Part shown: one piece after another, positions 21,725-37,412 of the stretch
Layout: the number at the start of each line of letters is the position of its first letter
Numbering within the stretch: the first letter of the stretch is position 1
From: Membranipora membranacea
Taxonomy: Eukaryota; Bryozoa; Gymnolaemata; Cheilostomatida; Membraniporidae
Direction: 5' to 3'
Assembly: GCA_914767715.1 (NCBI GenBank)
Contig: OU612066.1
Coordinates: 18,948,283 to 19,008,282, forward strand
DNA: 60,000 nt
The notes under the pieces: generated by a model
Told to the model about the DNA's origin: nothing
Database searches by the model: none
Seen by the model: the letters and a program-made list of their open reading frames with translations, nothing else
Translations under genes and position numbers: made by a program

Positions 21725-22580
21725 AAATGTTAACACCTCTACATGGGGAACCACTACAACAGTACAGACAATCTATTTTTAAATCAAAGTCACTTGAATC
21801 TCATAAAACATGCATAACTTCCTCATGCTATTTTATCGCATTTTATTTTTGTCACAGTCACACTAATGACAATAACACAGAATATGTAAAATCCTAAATT
21901 TCTCCATCCAAATATGTAAGGCTAAATGACCGGTGCGCGTACAGTTACATATTCATTATTTATTCATATTCATTCAACGGCATTAATCCAAGTTTTGAAA
22001 TCCAAAACGACTACAGGCATTAAGGGTTTCATTCCCATTAGGATGGTAGGGCACCCCTAAAATAGTCACCCAAGGCGAGGGGCTAAGTACATGGACATTC
22101 AATTGTCACCATGACGCAGCCCGCCATCCATCTTAAGTTAGTCCTGTCAACATAAATATATAACATCAAAATACAAAGACGTGCACTACAAGTACCCTCA
22201 ACATGCTCATCAATACTCACAACTGTCCAATTGACTATCTGTAATATTACACACCAGTCATTTAGCTAAATTTTTATTTTTAATACCGCATGTTATATGG
22301 TCATTCATAATATGCCTGTAAACAGACCAACTAACTTGTATTAAACATAATGCCTGCAAATATTTGATTTTGATTGATTTGATTTGATATGATTTTTTAT
22401 TCCAAGTGTCTTCGCTTTTTCTTGCTGATTCAAAGTGCCAGCAATTACACTGTATTTCGCGACTCATTTTTTCTTTTAATAATGCTGTCAGTGATAGTAA
22501 TAAAATCCATCCATCCAAATATAGGCAATTTTATTTTTCTATGTTTAATCTCCAATAAAGATTTAACTAACTAACTAACA
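21725..22580 (+). repeat. Dispersed repeat Rep1, fullest copy
   Basis: The 5' part matches 29925-30306 and the 3' part matches 386-722, so together these define one family with a core of about 690 bp. The 3' end is GATTTAACT followed by a short (AACT)n tail. A further insertion at about 22358-22524 interrupts it. No open frame was recognised. Confidence 0.75.
22358..22524 (-). mobile_element. Short insertion inside Rep1, SINE-like tail
   Basis: Rep1 at 386-722 runs through this point without the extra 165 bases. The insert is flanked by CAAATA-like repeats. Read on the minus strand it ends GAATAAAAAATCATATCAAA followed by ATCAA repeats, the kind of tail seen on non-LTR retroposons. The family is not recognised. 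Confidence 0.55.
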
Positions 22581-23560
22581 CTGAACAAAGCTTGTCAAGT
22601 ATGAGTGATGTGTAATATAAACCAATTTACTTCCTGATTCAAATGATGTGTTCCTATCACAGAATTGAGTTCAGTGCTCCCAATATTGGCCAATATTAAA
22701 ATTAGCTACCGAGTTTCACACTAACACTTCATGTCATTCGAGTTTATTAATGTAGCTAATCAAAGAGCTGGTAACTCCTTGACTTTGAGTAAATCATCTG
22801 TGTGATTTGCTGTGTTCTAGTTCTTCTTCACCATGTATGATTGATAATGATCACATACAAGATATTAGTGTTATGACAGCCCCTAGTCTGAGCCCCCCAT
22901 ACTTTTGCCCCCTGGAGACAGCCCCTGTTGTATTGTTCCATTGCTCCAACTCATTCCCTCTTTGATTACTGTAGACTAATGATTGGATTGTAATGAAAAT
23001 AGTTCCCTGCACACGAGTAAGCCACGGTTTATCACCTTTATTGCAGTATATAGGTATGGCTGTAGATGATATCAAACAGATCATGTATGTCTGACATTGA
23101 ATTGGAACAGCTGTGTGGTGTGTTTGAACTAGTCTAAAATTTTCAAGTAATACTTTCACACAGGCTTATTGATCCATGGTGAATGATGATACATAACCCT
23201 CACAAACAACAGTTTACAGGGGCCCATTAGTATGTATAGGTCAGTCATAAGATCCAATTTCCTGTTAGGTGTTTTACAAGATCTTATTCTTTTCTTGCCA
23301 ATGGGTTAGCTGCTGTCCAGACTACAGGATAAATGTCATTGAGATTTGTTCCACATTTTCATGCGCTTGTCATGTCTGTGTGTGCATTGGTACGCCGTAT
23401 CCCCTTGTGTGTTTTAAGGGCTGTAAGATTTTAACTAGCCCTATACCCATTTACAGCTTAGTGAAAATAAAAGTATTGATCAGACTTTTCCGTTTACAAA
23501 TTAATGCTTTGGTGTTACAGAGGTAGAAGAATGAGCAAAAACCACTTGTTTAATATGTAA

Positions 23561-26025
<2,465 letters not shown>

Positions 26026-29000
26026 ATGTATGTTATCCATTGGTTCTCCTGATATCATAAGGTTCATTTATCAACCATTTAGTAAAGGTTGTTGTTTATG
26101 TCGAAAAATTGTCTGCATGGCATGCAGAATCATTTCCAACTTGTTAGATTTATGTAGGCTAACAAGTTTATGCAGTGAGCACACCAAATCTATTTATCAG
26201 TCATAATAAAACCTTCCCTAGATGTCATTGTTGGGAACGTGTTGGAGCAAACATCTCTCATAAAACATAAACTATTTTATTCAGGGTAATGAAGCGCAAC
26301 TCAGGAGAATCTAATCTACAGTATCTTCAGCACATATGACTGATCATCTTTCCTGAGGGTTCCGATGTTCAGGATAGAACTAGAGGGCAGAAGTTGGTCG
26401 TCAAATGTGGTCTTCAAAGCAGTGCCATTTTAAACAATATGCATAGGTAGACATTTGCATTACACAGATATAATATATTTTCCGCTGTTCGTTTGCATTA
26501 GGATAAATCTATCAGGGCTGCTTGTCAGGATTGAAATTTACTGTAGTTATTTGGGCAGTTGGACAATCTGCAAAGATTATTTATGCAACAGTTTTATTTA
26601 GCTGGTATGATCAATTAATTTATTTGAACACTCATCAAAAGGTTAAAACATGATCCTTCATCTGTAAGAGAGCTGCTTATGTGGCTGAAATAGCTCGCTT
26701 GCAACAATATTAAACAGAATGCTAACGTATGAGTCAAGGCTTGAGGGCGCGAAGAAACGCCAGGTGTGTGTTATAAGCTCCTGTTTGGTCTAGTGCAAGC
26801 CGCAACCTCCAAAGCACATTTGAAGGCATATAAATGGCAACAATTGAGAGTCACAAATAAGCTGATTCTAACAATTAAAGTGTTTCAGATCACCTCATTT
26901 GAGGTGAGGCAGTGCCCTGCCTAAAAACACGAGCCTGTGAGTGGTCTCTGAATAGTGGCAGGAGAAGTGTCACAGCATCGTCTGTAATGCCTGGAGAAGC
27001 AAACTTCAGCTATCGGATTGCACAAAACCATGAAACCCATAGGAGATCAATATCATCAGATCAGCTGCTGTTCAATAAATGGACAGCACTGCACAGGGTG
27101 TCAAAATACTATGAAATTAACACTAACAATGGGAGCAGGTGCACTAACGGCTATAATTGCTCTTAGGGGCTTGAGATATTTACTGGGTAAAGATGTCGAA
27201 AATCACATGGAAATACCTATAACTATACCTATACCTATAACTTGCAAGGGTTTTATTTTCACCAACCGAAGGGGGACTGATGCTCTACAACATTTGAAAT
27301 CTACGCATCAGACATTAGATTGTAAGTAAGTATTGCTGCTTTTCTCAATTCCTTGTGAACATTGGAACTGAAGAAAACAGTCTCGGTAACTACCACTCCA
27401 ACTGAAATGACATGTTTTTTTTTCAAAAACACTTCATCAGCTGCAATCTTCATATTTTTTAGAATGAGGCATGTTTTTCCTCCAAAGTCCAATTTTCACC
27501 AATTATTATCAGCAAAATCTGAATACTTTTCTAAATTTTTATATTGATGTGTCAAATATCTTTCTTTTCATGTAAGCAATAAAGTTGTGGAAACTTTCTT
27601 CGCTCTAAGCAAAGAGTTATTTCTAGGTCTAAATTACATCTATAACTTGTAAGATTCTCTCATTCAAGTTTCACTGACCAACACACCCATAAATCATCAT
27701 TATGTAATTGCCCTCAAGTGTTGGTTGTTGTAATGATGCCGAAATATAAATTCTGTCATATGGAGTATATCAACCTAGGAATATTGGAAGAAAGCAAAAA
27801 GGAGCCTTTGAGATAAGGCTACCATTACATGAAGTAAGGAGTAACAGAAATGATCTTGCTCACTATGTTTACTCATTTTCCAGAGACCCAATGGCTAATA
27901 TCAATGTTTTTTGGTAAGGTTGTAAATCAGAGGCATAATATATATATATACTTTTATTGTCAGCAACAATTCATTATTTCAAATGTTTTTCATGATGTGA
28001 CAAAGACAAACAATTCATGATGAATGATAAGACAAACAAGCAGAGCCCTTTGTGATGTGGAAAGATAAACTGTTTTTCTTTTGTTTATCTTTTGTTCTTT
28101 TTCGAATTGTGACATTCAGAAGGAGCGACAATTATTTTACCCAGGGAGGGTTGGTCCCCCTGTTCCTGGCATTACCCATTAATGTTGTTGTTTGACCAGA
28201 GTTATGAGTTATGTGCTCCCAAAGTATGGGCAGATAATCCTTAGTTTGGTGTTTTCAAAAAGCAAATTCACATTCATTTTTTTAATTTAATTCCGATATT
28301 TAATTCTGGATAATGTCTATATCTATACCAAATTCCACATTTAACTATTGTACTCTAATACGTACACCTTCACGCAGTGTTAGCAAGACCTCCTTTGAAA
28401 CAAGGCATCCGACCAGCTTTTTGAGAATGCCAAAATGTGGCAAATTCTCGTTTTTGAACAATACAGGAGAGAGATTCAAGCGTGCTAGGGGCTGGAACAA
28501 TAAACCTTGATAGCTCTCCTAGTCAGACTCAAACCCGAAACTCCTACGATGCCAATCACCAGGCAATGAATAGCAAACGTCACCGTAATTTTGCCTCATC
28601 ATTGATGATACGCAATAAAAACAAACTCTCTCAATAAAAACAATCTCTCTCTAAACCGACCCCGCTATCTCACCATCCTCAAAAAAGATGAGATTGATGG
28701 CGATAATTGGCAAGCCCACTATACACTTCTTGGAATCAGGCACCCTCTTTCCAATTATTTCTTATGTGTGTTTATTGCTAGAAACAAAATTGATGCAAAA
28801 AAACTTTGGGTCTGTGGGTAGTTTCCCTGTTAATGTATATTCAGTCATGTCGAAATATGATTTAGGCATAAATTAAATATATTTGTGGAGTAATCCTATC
28901 ATAAGGATTGTTACTGAAACTTTGTGTTATTATCATAAATGCTTCACTGATAAACTTGGGTCGAATCACACATTCGGACTAACCAACCCACAATCCAGTC

Positions 29001-29514
29001 ATTCTGCTTGCAGGATAGCCTTGTGACATAGTCTATCTCTGCAGCACAGCAGTGGTGGCGCTGCCTTCCATCAAGAAAGGCAACTCCCAGGGTTCAAGGT
29101 TATGAGATATCAAAACCAGTGTTCCATTTAGGCCCAAATATTTCCAAAATATGGGTTTCCATTGTTTTCCCAATTTTGGTACTCAGACTAGGTGAATTAG
29201 TTCAAGCCCTATGCTGCAGAGACGAACGTATGCCTCAACAGTTCGCACATGCGCAGACTGCAATCCAGTACGTTTATCAAGCATCCTTGACTTTCACAAC
29301 CATTGGTCCAATAGTGCGACCCAGTATATTGGTATATTTGTTATACTTGGTCTCAAAGACATGTTGCTGGAGTTGGGTTTTAAATAAGCAGGCCTACTCA
29401 AATGAGTGAGCTACCAAGATATAACAAACACACTATAAGTAATATATATGAGTGGTCATTTAGCCTTGCCCTGTAAGAGGTAGATTGCTCATATAGTTGT
29501 TGCTACTTTAAGCC
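26026..29514. other. Intergenic region between the zinc-finger gene and the GLCCI1-like gene
   Basis: No coding exon is supported on either strand. It contains a weak CAGGGAGGG-type palindrome at 28142-28168, a short CTATAC run near 27215, and a Rep2 copy at about 29060-29245 in the proximal promoter of the next gene. The rest appears unique and AT-rich. Confidence 0.55.
29060..29245 (+). repeat. Dispersed repeat Rep2, copy 2 (uninterrupted)
   Basis: Matches the inverted copy at 270-850. At 29205-29215 it has a single GCCCTAT where copy 1 carries a 44-bp insertion with a duplicated GCCCTAT-type word, and it also lacks the Rep1 insert. It lies about 270 bases before the GLCCI1-like start and may contribute to its promoter. 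Confidence 0.7.
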
Positions 29515-32500
29515 ATGTCTAACTCCAACCAAAAAATGAGAAGAAATGCTGCTTCACCATCAATGAGACATGGTCCATTGCGAGCTACTCAACAGTTTGT
29601 TCTGGTCAATGGAAGTCCTGCTAGAAAGCAACCTATACCAATCAGACAGTCATCATCATCATCTTCTCCGACTTCAAAAGCCAATAGATTGACCAAGGCC
29701 AGGTCACATAGTGAGACTGGCTTTGTGTCAGACAGACGAAGTCCTATTCCCAGCTATAAAGGTGAGTCATTTGTTTGGAACAGGTTTTAGGCCTAATACT
29801 TTCTTCTCAAGGAGAGACGCACAGTGACCTTATACCACTTTCCCAGGGAACGATGGGTGGATGAGAGGGTGTATGTCATCATTCCCATCCTTTTCTAACC
29901 ACCTTACTACCAATTTAGCAATCAATAGTCACCTCTACATGGGGAACCACTACTACAATCTATTTTTTAAATCATAGTCACTTGAATCTCATTCAACATG
30001 CTTAACTTCCTCATGCTATGTTGTCTATTTAAACATTTTATTTTTGTCACAGTCACACTAATGACAATAACACAGAATATGTAAAATCCTAAATTTCTTC
30101 ATCCAAATATGTAAAGCTAGATGACCTGTGCACGTACAGCTACAATATATTCATCATTTATTCATATTCATCCAACGGCATTAATCCAAATTTGGAAATC
30201 CAAAACCACTACAGGCACTAAGGGTTTCATTCCCATCAGGATGGTAGGGCACCCCTAAAATAGTCATCCAAGGCGAGGGGCTAAGTACGTTGACATTCAG
30301 TTGTCAAAAAAACTCAAAACAGTTGGTCAGATAAAGCACGAGATATGGCTCCTTATGCTTGGTTCACATTGTCCCAGATGACACTATGCCATCCCAGATG
30401 CTTATCCCAGTCACATTATAACATTCATCCCAGATAGCCTTCCCAGATAGCCATCCCAGTCAATGTGAACCAGAAAATGACACAATCCCAGACTGTCTGG
30501 GTCCGTCTGGGATAGCATCGGGAAAGTTTGACGCTTACGAACTTTCCCGATGCTATCCCAGACGGACCCAGACAGTCTGGGATTGTGTCATTTTCTGGTT
30601 CACATTGACTGGGATGGCTATCTGGGATGAATGTTATAATGTGACTGGGATAAGCATCTGGGATGGCATCCTAGTGTCATCTGGGACAATGTGAACCAAG
30701 CCTAACTCTCTGGTCGCACAAAATGATTACTTATTTTAATTGATTGGTCCAGCAAGCCATCATTTTTTAACTGGTGAAGTTGTAGGCAATCAGGAGTTAC
30801 AAGCATGTAGGCCTAGGCCTATACTTTTTCCTGGTCAACCATGTTGATTGGGCACTGAATGAAAAACACAAAAACAAGTATACTCGTGTATCGAACTTGT
30901 TGTGTTAAACAATTTTAATCGTTTGCCACCAGAGAAACTGTTAAGTTGCAGATGACAAGCAACTCACTTTGTTATAGCTCACTATAATTTTGTACGCACG
31001 GCAGTGCATGTGAATAGTGTAACTTGAATCGTAACCAAGAAAGGTTCTCATTTTTAAGGTTGACTACGGATTTTGTGGGAGTGTCTGTGCATCACCCCTG
31101 CATCAAGTTTAATGGTGCACTGTCTGTGTAATACTTAAAATGGGTACTCACTGCAATGCTCTGCAAACTTTATTACTTGCTTGATACTGACTCCAGTGTA
31201 ATCCCTTAACCACTGATGGGTATCGGAAAGAAATTGATCACTGCATATCCCAAGACTTGTATTATGCAGGCTCAGTACATCTGAATAGGCTTAGGATTAA
31301 TTTGATGGTTCTCAAAAAGAGGGAGAATAATCCTATCTCATGGTTTTCATAAGTGATGCGTACAAAGATATTTTGACGACCTACTGTAATGTTTTATCCA
31401 TCGACCTACTGTAATGTTTTATCCATCGGTTGACATTTCTGAGATTAAAGTCTCATTTACATATATATCAACATGTACAACAGGTACCTTATGGGAGTGG
31501 AGACATGTACTCAGTCTGGTTCCTTGGGTGGCCTGGCGGCGCGCCTGTGGGAGGGGGTTTGATAGTGTGCATGTTGCGGATGTTTCGCTCTGTCTCTCCG
31601 GCAGACGAGTGTGGCGTTGAGTCGAGTCGGGCAGTCTCTGCTCTAGCTTTGTGCTATCTGACTGTCCCATTGCTTTTTAACCCTTTATATACATTTGATA
31701 CCGTTTTACTCATTCTAGGTTTTTATGGTAAGCAATAAACACACATATAAAATAAAAAGTATATATAAGCTGTACCTGACTTGCAGCAGTAGTTAATGAG
31801 CTACAAGTTATACTGTATAAGCAGCTCATTGCAATTCTAAAAGGTGTAATGACTAGTATGATATACATAATGATTCTTTTGCCATGATGACTTCGATCAA
31901 CTCGGTTGGAGAAACGGAATCTGATCTTGAAGAAAAGACCCTCATATAGGCCTACTTTAGCCATACTCATCAATCTTCGATGTTCCAATCACCATGTTTC
32001 CATGTGAATTTTGAGGTCGGCCTCGATCGAGCTGAGTTGTCACCTCTTGGCTCGATCTCGAAATATGTAGCCGTTCCCATGATAGAGCTGAGAAAAAAAA
32101 CCACCAAAAAAATCTGCCGCCGCCGGGATTTTAACCCAGCCCTCGGTCTCGGAGCCATTTCCATAGCTCGAAGACCATCGAAGTTAGCCTCAGGTAGACC
32201 TATAAATTCACACGGAAACACATTAATAACTTTTAGTATATAGACAATACATTCCTCTATTTGTAGTTGCAAAGCCACAAGCTTTGCGAGCTGGAGGATC
32301 ACTAGACAATATCAATCTGTATTTATCGGGTCAGTGGCCAAAAGATGGCTGTGGAAGGCAAAGATCACATGACTCGACGGCAATCAATTCTATAGCAACC
32401 TCTTCTATCCTACAGCATAATGTTCATAACAGCTCACACAGTTACTGCACTGGCCAAGAGGGAATGTTCAAAAAAGATGAACAAACCCAGGTTATTTATC

Positions 32501-35500
32501 TATTTTGACTCCTTCTATTGCTACTGACCTTGAAACAGCAGTTTGGCACTAGCCATTGCACTGGTGATCAGCATCCCGAATTTGGGCTTATTTATGGAGT
32601 TGCCTTCTCTCCTTTTTGTTACCCATTAGCACACGCAGCATAGGAAAATGTAGCTGAAATTTGTTTTTGGTTCAGCATCTGCACTGTTGAAGACTCATGG
32701 GAAAATAATTTTGCAACCCGGATGCTCATTTGTATCAATTTCTGCCTGTTAGGCTCACTAATTTTTCTGGAGTTTTCCATCAATTTGTCACTAAAATTGA
32801 GATAATAAGCTTTCGATGCTGATTTGGTTCAACCATAAACATATAAATACTTTTATATGTTTATGGGTTCAACAGTATCCAAATGGAGGGAGGACAAATC
32901 CGAGAAGAGGCTTTTTATTAGGTTATTTGTCATGGCTTTATATCCCATATCCCACTCATGTCTGATTTGTGTATATCGGGGGAGATTGTGTGAGACATTG
33001 AACCGCCACAAATAACTTCTGATTTCATTTCTAAATCAAATAACCTGGTAATTTGACAAGGCCTGCATTTTGGGCAGACAGGAACTGGTCTCTGCAAAAA
33101 TGAGTCTCACAATTACAAAACCATCTGATTGGCTTCCCGCTTTTTGTGCCTGAGTTAAGAGTTATCTTCTACTGTCACTTCACTATCAGCCAGCGCTAAT
33201 TACCAATTCATACAGGTGTTCTCATACCCTGCACTGATGTTAATTTTAGAACATGAACTTAACCCATTCTACTTGCACAGGCACAAATCAAAGTCTTGCA
33301 TGATTCATCATTACCCTTACAACATTCAGTCTACATGCCCCGTCAAGATCTACTGGTCATACACAAAGTCGAACCTGCTTTAAACATGGGCTAAACTTAT
33401 AAATATATATTTGTATGCATATGGCCCTTTCATACTTATGTACTGAATAAACAACTTATTTTAAAAAAGCCAGAGGCATGCCACAAACAGAAGTCCAGTT
33501 TCCTTAATTCAATTAAATGATAGTAGTGAAAATTAAAGATGAAAGTTACCATTACAGTTTTTAAAGCTGAATGATGGTACAAATGAATATTTGAGAAAGC
33601 TTTTCCTGTCTAAAAACACTGAAAATGTCATTGAAGTTGTTTGTTTGGTAGACATCTGATGATTGGGAAGATGGAAACAGACTGAGTGCTTCTGTAGCAA
33701 ATTCACACAGCACACGGTTTGTTTTATACAAGCGCTCCAAATCTGTTGGCAGTGGTGACAGTTGGAACCTCAAATCTAAAGATGTAAGTTGAGTTTTTGC
33801 TTATATTAGAGCATATTTAGAAATATGTCCTGATATATGCAGGCAATGATAATTATCCGTAATAATGGAGCTTCTCTTCACTGTCTCAAATTTTCCATTA
33901 CTTAAAAAAACTCTTCAAACTCAATCAAGAAAAACTTTCAGTTGTTAAGAATCTACGGGGGAGTGTGCATATAAATTCTTCATGTTTTTTCAGATCAAAG
34001 CTCGGTTACAGAGAAAGGATAACTCTGGTGGTATTCGTTCATCTCAAACAAATCCTCGCTTCAGTCCTGTTCCTGTAATCACAACCACATTATCGCCTTT
34101 CAGCAGTCAACCAATTAAAATACCATCAGCTGCAGCGGCAGCCCAAGGTGGTCAGGTTCTCAGGGGCACACCTGGGAAAGCGAGAGCTAGCGTCGAAGGC
34201 CTCAACACGGTAACAAACTCCTCTATACTGACTTGACGACTAGATTTATTCATCTATCAAAGATTTCCGAGTCATAAACCATATTGCGTATAATTAAAAT
34301 GAAAATGAGGCCATGTCTTGTACCTCCTCCCTTGTTAAAGAATCATAACTTTGCTCGTATGTAAATACAAGCTCGGAATTCATCTCAGTTTTTTTGTTGT
34401 TGCAGGAAGTGGAAAAGTTGATCATCTCATCAGGCCTCATGTCTCTTAACGATGATGACACAACATATACTCGAGCACTGGTGAGAATGTTACCCTCATG
34501 TTAACTTATACCAGCTATTTTTGAGGATGCCAGCGAGCAATTGATGATTTTGTCCCGCCATTTGATTAGATTTTGATTATGGAGAAATCTATAAATATCC
34601 TTTATATGCTCTGATAAGAGACGTAGTTCTTTTAACCTATTCCGCATACTTCCTAACGTAAAATATTAACAACATAGCTATATAATGTTGTAGGGGAACA
34701 ACTTTGATTACCCGGATGGTCACCGCGCCCCGGTACCATGTCTGCTGAACAGCCATCGTAGTGTCGATACTCAAACTCCCAGTCAACATGATCTCCCCCA
34801 ATATAACTGTCCATATGAAAACCTCGGAGTAGAACCGCTCAGTGATTACAACAGCGGCCGTTCTAGTAGTCATGCCTCAACAGACACCGAAGATCTAAGC
34901 AGACCACAATCCATTAGCCCTAGCTCATTCATAATAGGTATGAGATCAATGTGCATATTTACTCACTCTACTCCATTTTTTGCCTGAATGATGTTTACTT
35001 CTATACAGTCGTTCATGATTCAAGGAGGTATGTTCATTTTAAAGTGAAAATGCAAAGTCTTTTGGGCAACTAGCCATCTACTGCTAAAATAACATGTACA
35101 TTACTTTTTTAGGAACTCTGGATATCGATGAAAATGATTCAGGTAAATTTTATTTGCAATATCAAACCACAGTTTTGCGAGTTAAACCACTGTTGCCACA
35201 CAGCCAAATTGTGCCTATAGAATTCTGTATAGCTCAAAACTAATTTAATGAAGCTGCAATCTCAGCATTGTCACCTCATGAGCAAATAATTTGCACAAAC
35301 TGATGGTAAAAACTACGATACGAAATTAATAATCTACCGTATCATGTGACGTATCATGTGACGTAGTTACAGTCTTGCTAGTGTAAATTTTACACTTTAT
35401 GAGGTCATGAGCTAGTGCACAAATTTCATGCCCTGATTTTGAAGATCAGTTTGTGCAAATTGGTTGCCCATTGGCATTAGGTGACAATTCTGATATTAAG

Positions 35501-37412
35501 TCTCAATTAGTTTTCTTGGAGCTATACAGAATTCAATGAGCACAAATTTGCCTGAGTGACAGCGGTAGTCGAGGCCACATCTCTCTCCAAGGTAACGAGA
35601 AATTTGATTTAATTCGAAATTGAAAATGTTCCAATTGGTCTCTAAAAACAGATTGATTTTGATATTCGTCAAATGTGCACGATTGGAATTTTTTAAGTAT
35701 AAACATATAAATACAAAATATTTATATGTTTATGGGCTCAAAACACCGGAGTGTGATCTATTTGGCTATATTGTTCAATTTAAAGACTACAGAAATTCCA
35801 AAGCAATATATGGTCTGGCAGCTAGTGGTGCAGTAGCTATGTAATATTCTTACACTGAAAAAATTCAAAGGACTTCTGGGAAAGAGAGTCTTGCTAATAG
35901 AACATGATATTGCGTTTGTGCCGCTATATAAATGTACCAATAACAGAGTGTGTTTATGCTGATGCGGCAAACTGTAGAAGTGTGTCTTTACCTAACACAT
36001 TATATATAATCACAATCATCATATGTGACTCTTTGTTTAGTCAGGATTAGGTATAGGTTGTGGCCTGTGGGTATGATGATAACATAATGTGATACTTTTC
36101 AATTATATAGAAATAGTCAGAACAGGGTCAACCTCAGCCAACAGTCCGAGACCAAATAGTGGGGAGTTCAGGCGTTTACCTCCTGATGGTGCTGAGAAAT
36201 TGAAGATCGTCGATGAAATGTAAGTTTTTATACTGCAAACCATAGACATCAGAGACATTACTAAGGCTCTTTTAATTTGATAAATTGCATTATTAGACTG
36301 AATACATGAGAATTGATGTAAAGAAAAACTTTGTAATGCTTACCTTGTATAGTTAAATGCTCCAATAAGCGATTAAATGCCCCTGTCATGAAGTCACTCC
36401 CAAACTAGCTAAACTAAACTGCAGCTAATAATTTGCTCCTCTAGCGATTTATAACTCAGGAATACAATTCCTAAAACCACTTCCACACTCTGACCTAACA
36501 TATATAACCACCAACTAGTTTTATTATACGTTAAAAGTAAATTCTGAGGAAGTTTTGTATTATTTTGCCATCCGGGTTATCCTGGCCGTCAAGTATCTGA
36601 TTTCAGCGTTTTCATGTACCCTGTGCTGTGTTGCATAAATTGGACAAAAATATTGTGTCCTGGTGGGAATCGAACCCTCACCTCTCGCACCAGCATATCA
36701 GCACTCTACCAAGATCTTGAGTGCAAGAACCCTACCTGCAAGAACACATTCTTGTCGGCCACAGCCTTACATTGCTAAGTGACATCGTTGTCGGTAAGGT
36801 CTCAAAGTGATTGAAAATTGAATGTCACTATCAGCGACCCGGGTAGAGTTTGAGCATTCCAACAAGTATGAGTTCTGCTCTTTCCAGATTTGGCAATCGT
36901 TATGAGGTCAGGTTAACTTTGATATCTCATTCCCTGAGGCAATCTCCCATTACCCAAATTTTGAAAATGTTTTGAGATTCCCTCAGGCTGATCAATGAAG
37001 AGTGAGTTCATTGGGCTGATTATGTCATCAAAACGAATGAAAAGCCATGGGGTATATGACAAGAGCCGCATGTAACATCACGGTAACCACTAACATTGCT
37101 GCTACCTGTCTGTCAATAACTGCTCATTTGCCTGATAGTAGACGGCTGCCCTCCAAACTTAGCTTTCGTTGATTATTCAGTAATACACCAATATTAAACA
37201 CCTATGTCTGGTACTGGTTTGCCATCACCAAATGATAAACAAATATTTATTTGTACAGAGCTTCCGTACCGATCATGAAAAACTTTCTCAAGCCCCCAAT
37301 GATGAGTGTCGGTAACCTACAACCGAGTGAGCGTTCCGCATTTAGCAGTCTTAACAAAGCTACTTCTGCAATAATGAGATGCAAGTCACCGATACTACAG
37401 GAAAGTCACTGA
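29515..37412 (+). CDS. GLCCI1/FAM117-family protein
   Basis: Nine exons, 29515-29761, 32267-32490, 33652-33783, 33994-34209, 34406-34480, 34694-34937, 35113-35142, 36111-36219 and 37259-37412, close in frame to 476 residues. Blocks recalled from GLCCI1/FAM117 proteins recur in order: SLDNINLYLSGQWPKDG (94-110), KRSKSVGSGDSW (about 184-195), the EVEKLI block (274-279), YPDGHRAPVP and SVDTQTPS (304-328), and PRPNSGEFRRLPPDGAEKLK just before exon 9. The N-terminus is Ser/Arg-rich and low in complexity. GLCCI1 is a glucocorticoid-induced, dynein-light-chain-binding protein in vertebrates; the role here is unknown. It includes a 30-base microexon (exon 7). The introns host foldback elements. Confidence 0.82.
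29925..30306 (+). repeat. Rep1 fragment (5' part)
   Basis: Closely matches 21728-22110 (shared words ACCTCTACATGGGGAACCAC and GGGCACCCCTAAAATAGTCA). It stops at the CATTCAGTTGTC word and continues into unrelated A-rich DNA. First intron of the GLCCI1-like gene. Confidence 0.85.
30354..30704. mobile_element. 350-bp foldback element (GCTTGGTTCACATTGTCCCAG ends)
   Basis: A nearly uninterrupted inverted repeat: the two arms of about 170 bases meet near 30529, and the words GGTTCACATTGTCCCAG and CTGGGACAATGTGAACC terminate it. TA dinucleotides lie at both outer edges (30354 and 30703), compatible with a TA target as used by Tc1/mariner-type elements. It contains many CCCAGAT/ATCTGGG units and no coding sequence. 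Confidence 0.85.
31377..31426. repeat. Exact tandem duplication of 25 bp
   Basis: Two identical copies of a 25-bp unit that starts CGACCTACTGTAATG, in intron 1 of the GLCCI1-like gene. Confidence 0.9.
32115..32190 (-). repeat. tRNA-like segment, SINE candidate
   Basis: On the minus strand there is a B-box-like GGTTAAAATCC preceded by a possible A-box and followed by an AT-rich tail with T runs. A functional tRNA cannot be folded convincingly. Class and limits are uncertain. Confidence 0.35.
32834..32865. mobile_element. Micro-palindromic insertion, CATAAAC family (32 bp)
   Basis: CATAAACATATAA and TTATATGTTTATG ends surround six bases. It is flanked by GGTTCAAC at 32826-32833 and 32866-32873, a perfect 8-bp duplication. 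Second intron of the GLCCI1-like gene. Confidence 0.9.
35186..35570. mobile_element. Inverted-repeat element of about 385 bp
   Basis: The arms 35186-35300 and about 35435-35570 are reverse complements with divergence (shared words GAATTCTGTATAGCTC and TTTGCACAAACTGAT). The centre holds a short ATCATGTGACGT repeat. No coding sequence. It directly follows the microexon of the GLCCI1-like gene. A related single arm may lie at 15145-15195. Confidence 0.7.
35698..35734. mobile_element. CATAAAC-family palindrome without clear duplication (37 bp)
   Basis: ATAAACATATAAATA and its reverse complement surround five bases, the same ends as 32834-32865. The first base is T instead of C and the flanks do not match, so its target duplication has decayed or was lost. 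Confidence 0.6.
36655..36725 (-). repeat. tRNA-derived sequence (SINE head or tRNA remnant)
   Basis: The minus strand shows a perfect B-box GGTTCGATTCC (36666-36676 complement) within a T-arm GTGAGGGTTCGATTCCCACC-like context and an A-box-like TTGGTAGAGTGC about 30 bases before it. The acceptor and anticodon stems do not pair well, so a functional tRNA is unlikely. It sits in the last intron of the GLCCI1-like gene. Confidence 0.55.

Larger units (their letters stand above)
20911..22745. mobile_element. Nested inverted-repeat element cluster
   Basis: Outer inverted arms, about 20964-21050 and 22655-22745, align over about 85 bases (shared words CATGAAGTGTTA and TTGGGAGCACTGAACT). The left end begins TAGCCTGTCTGGACAAGCTT, the end of the TAGCCTGTC family; a second copy of that end region starts at 21497, and an inverted piece lies at 22582-22599. 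Rep1 fills much of the interior. No transposase is present. The exact outer limits and target duplication were not found. Confidence 0.65.

Noticed and set aside
22757-22777. Another CAAGGAGT-type element (CAAAGAG...CTCCTTG)
   Set aside because: The ends resemble the family but the flanks show no direct repeat.
36655-36725. Functional tRNA gene
   Set aside because: The B-box is perfect, but acceptor and anticodon stems do not pair; better read as a SINE head or tRNA remnant.
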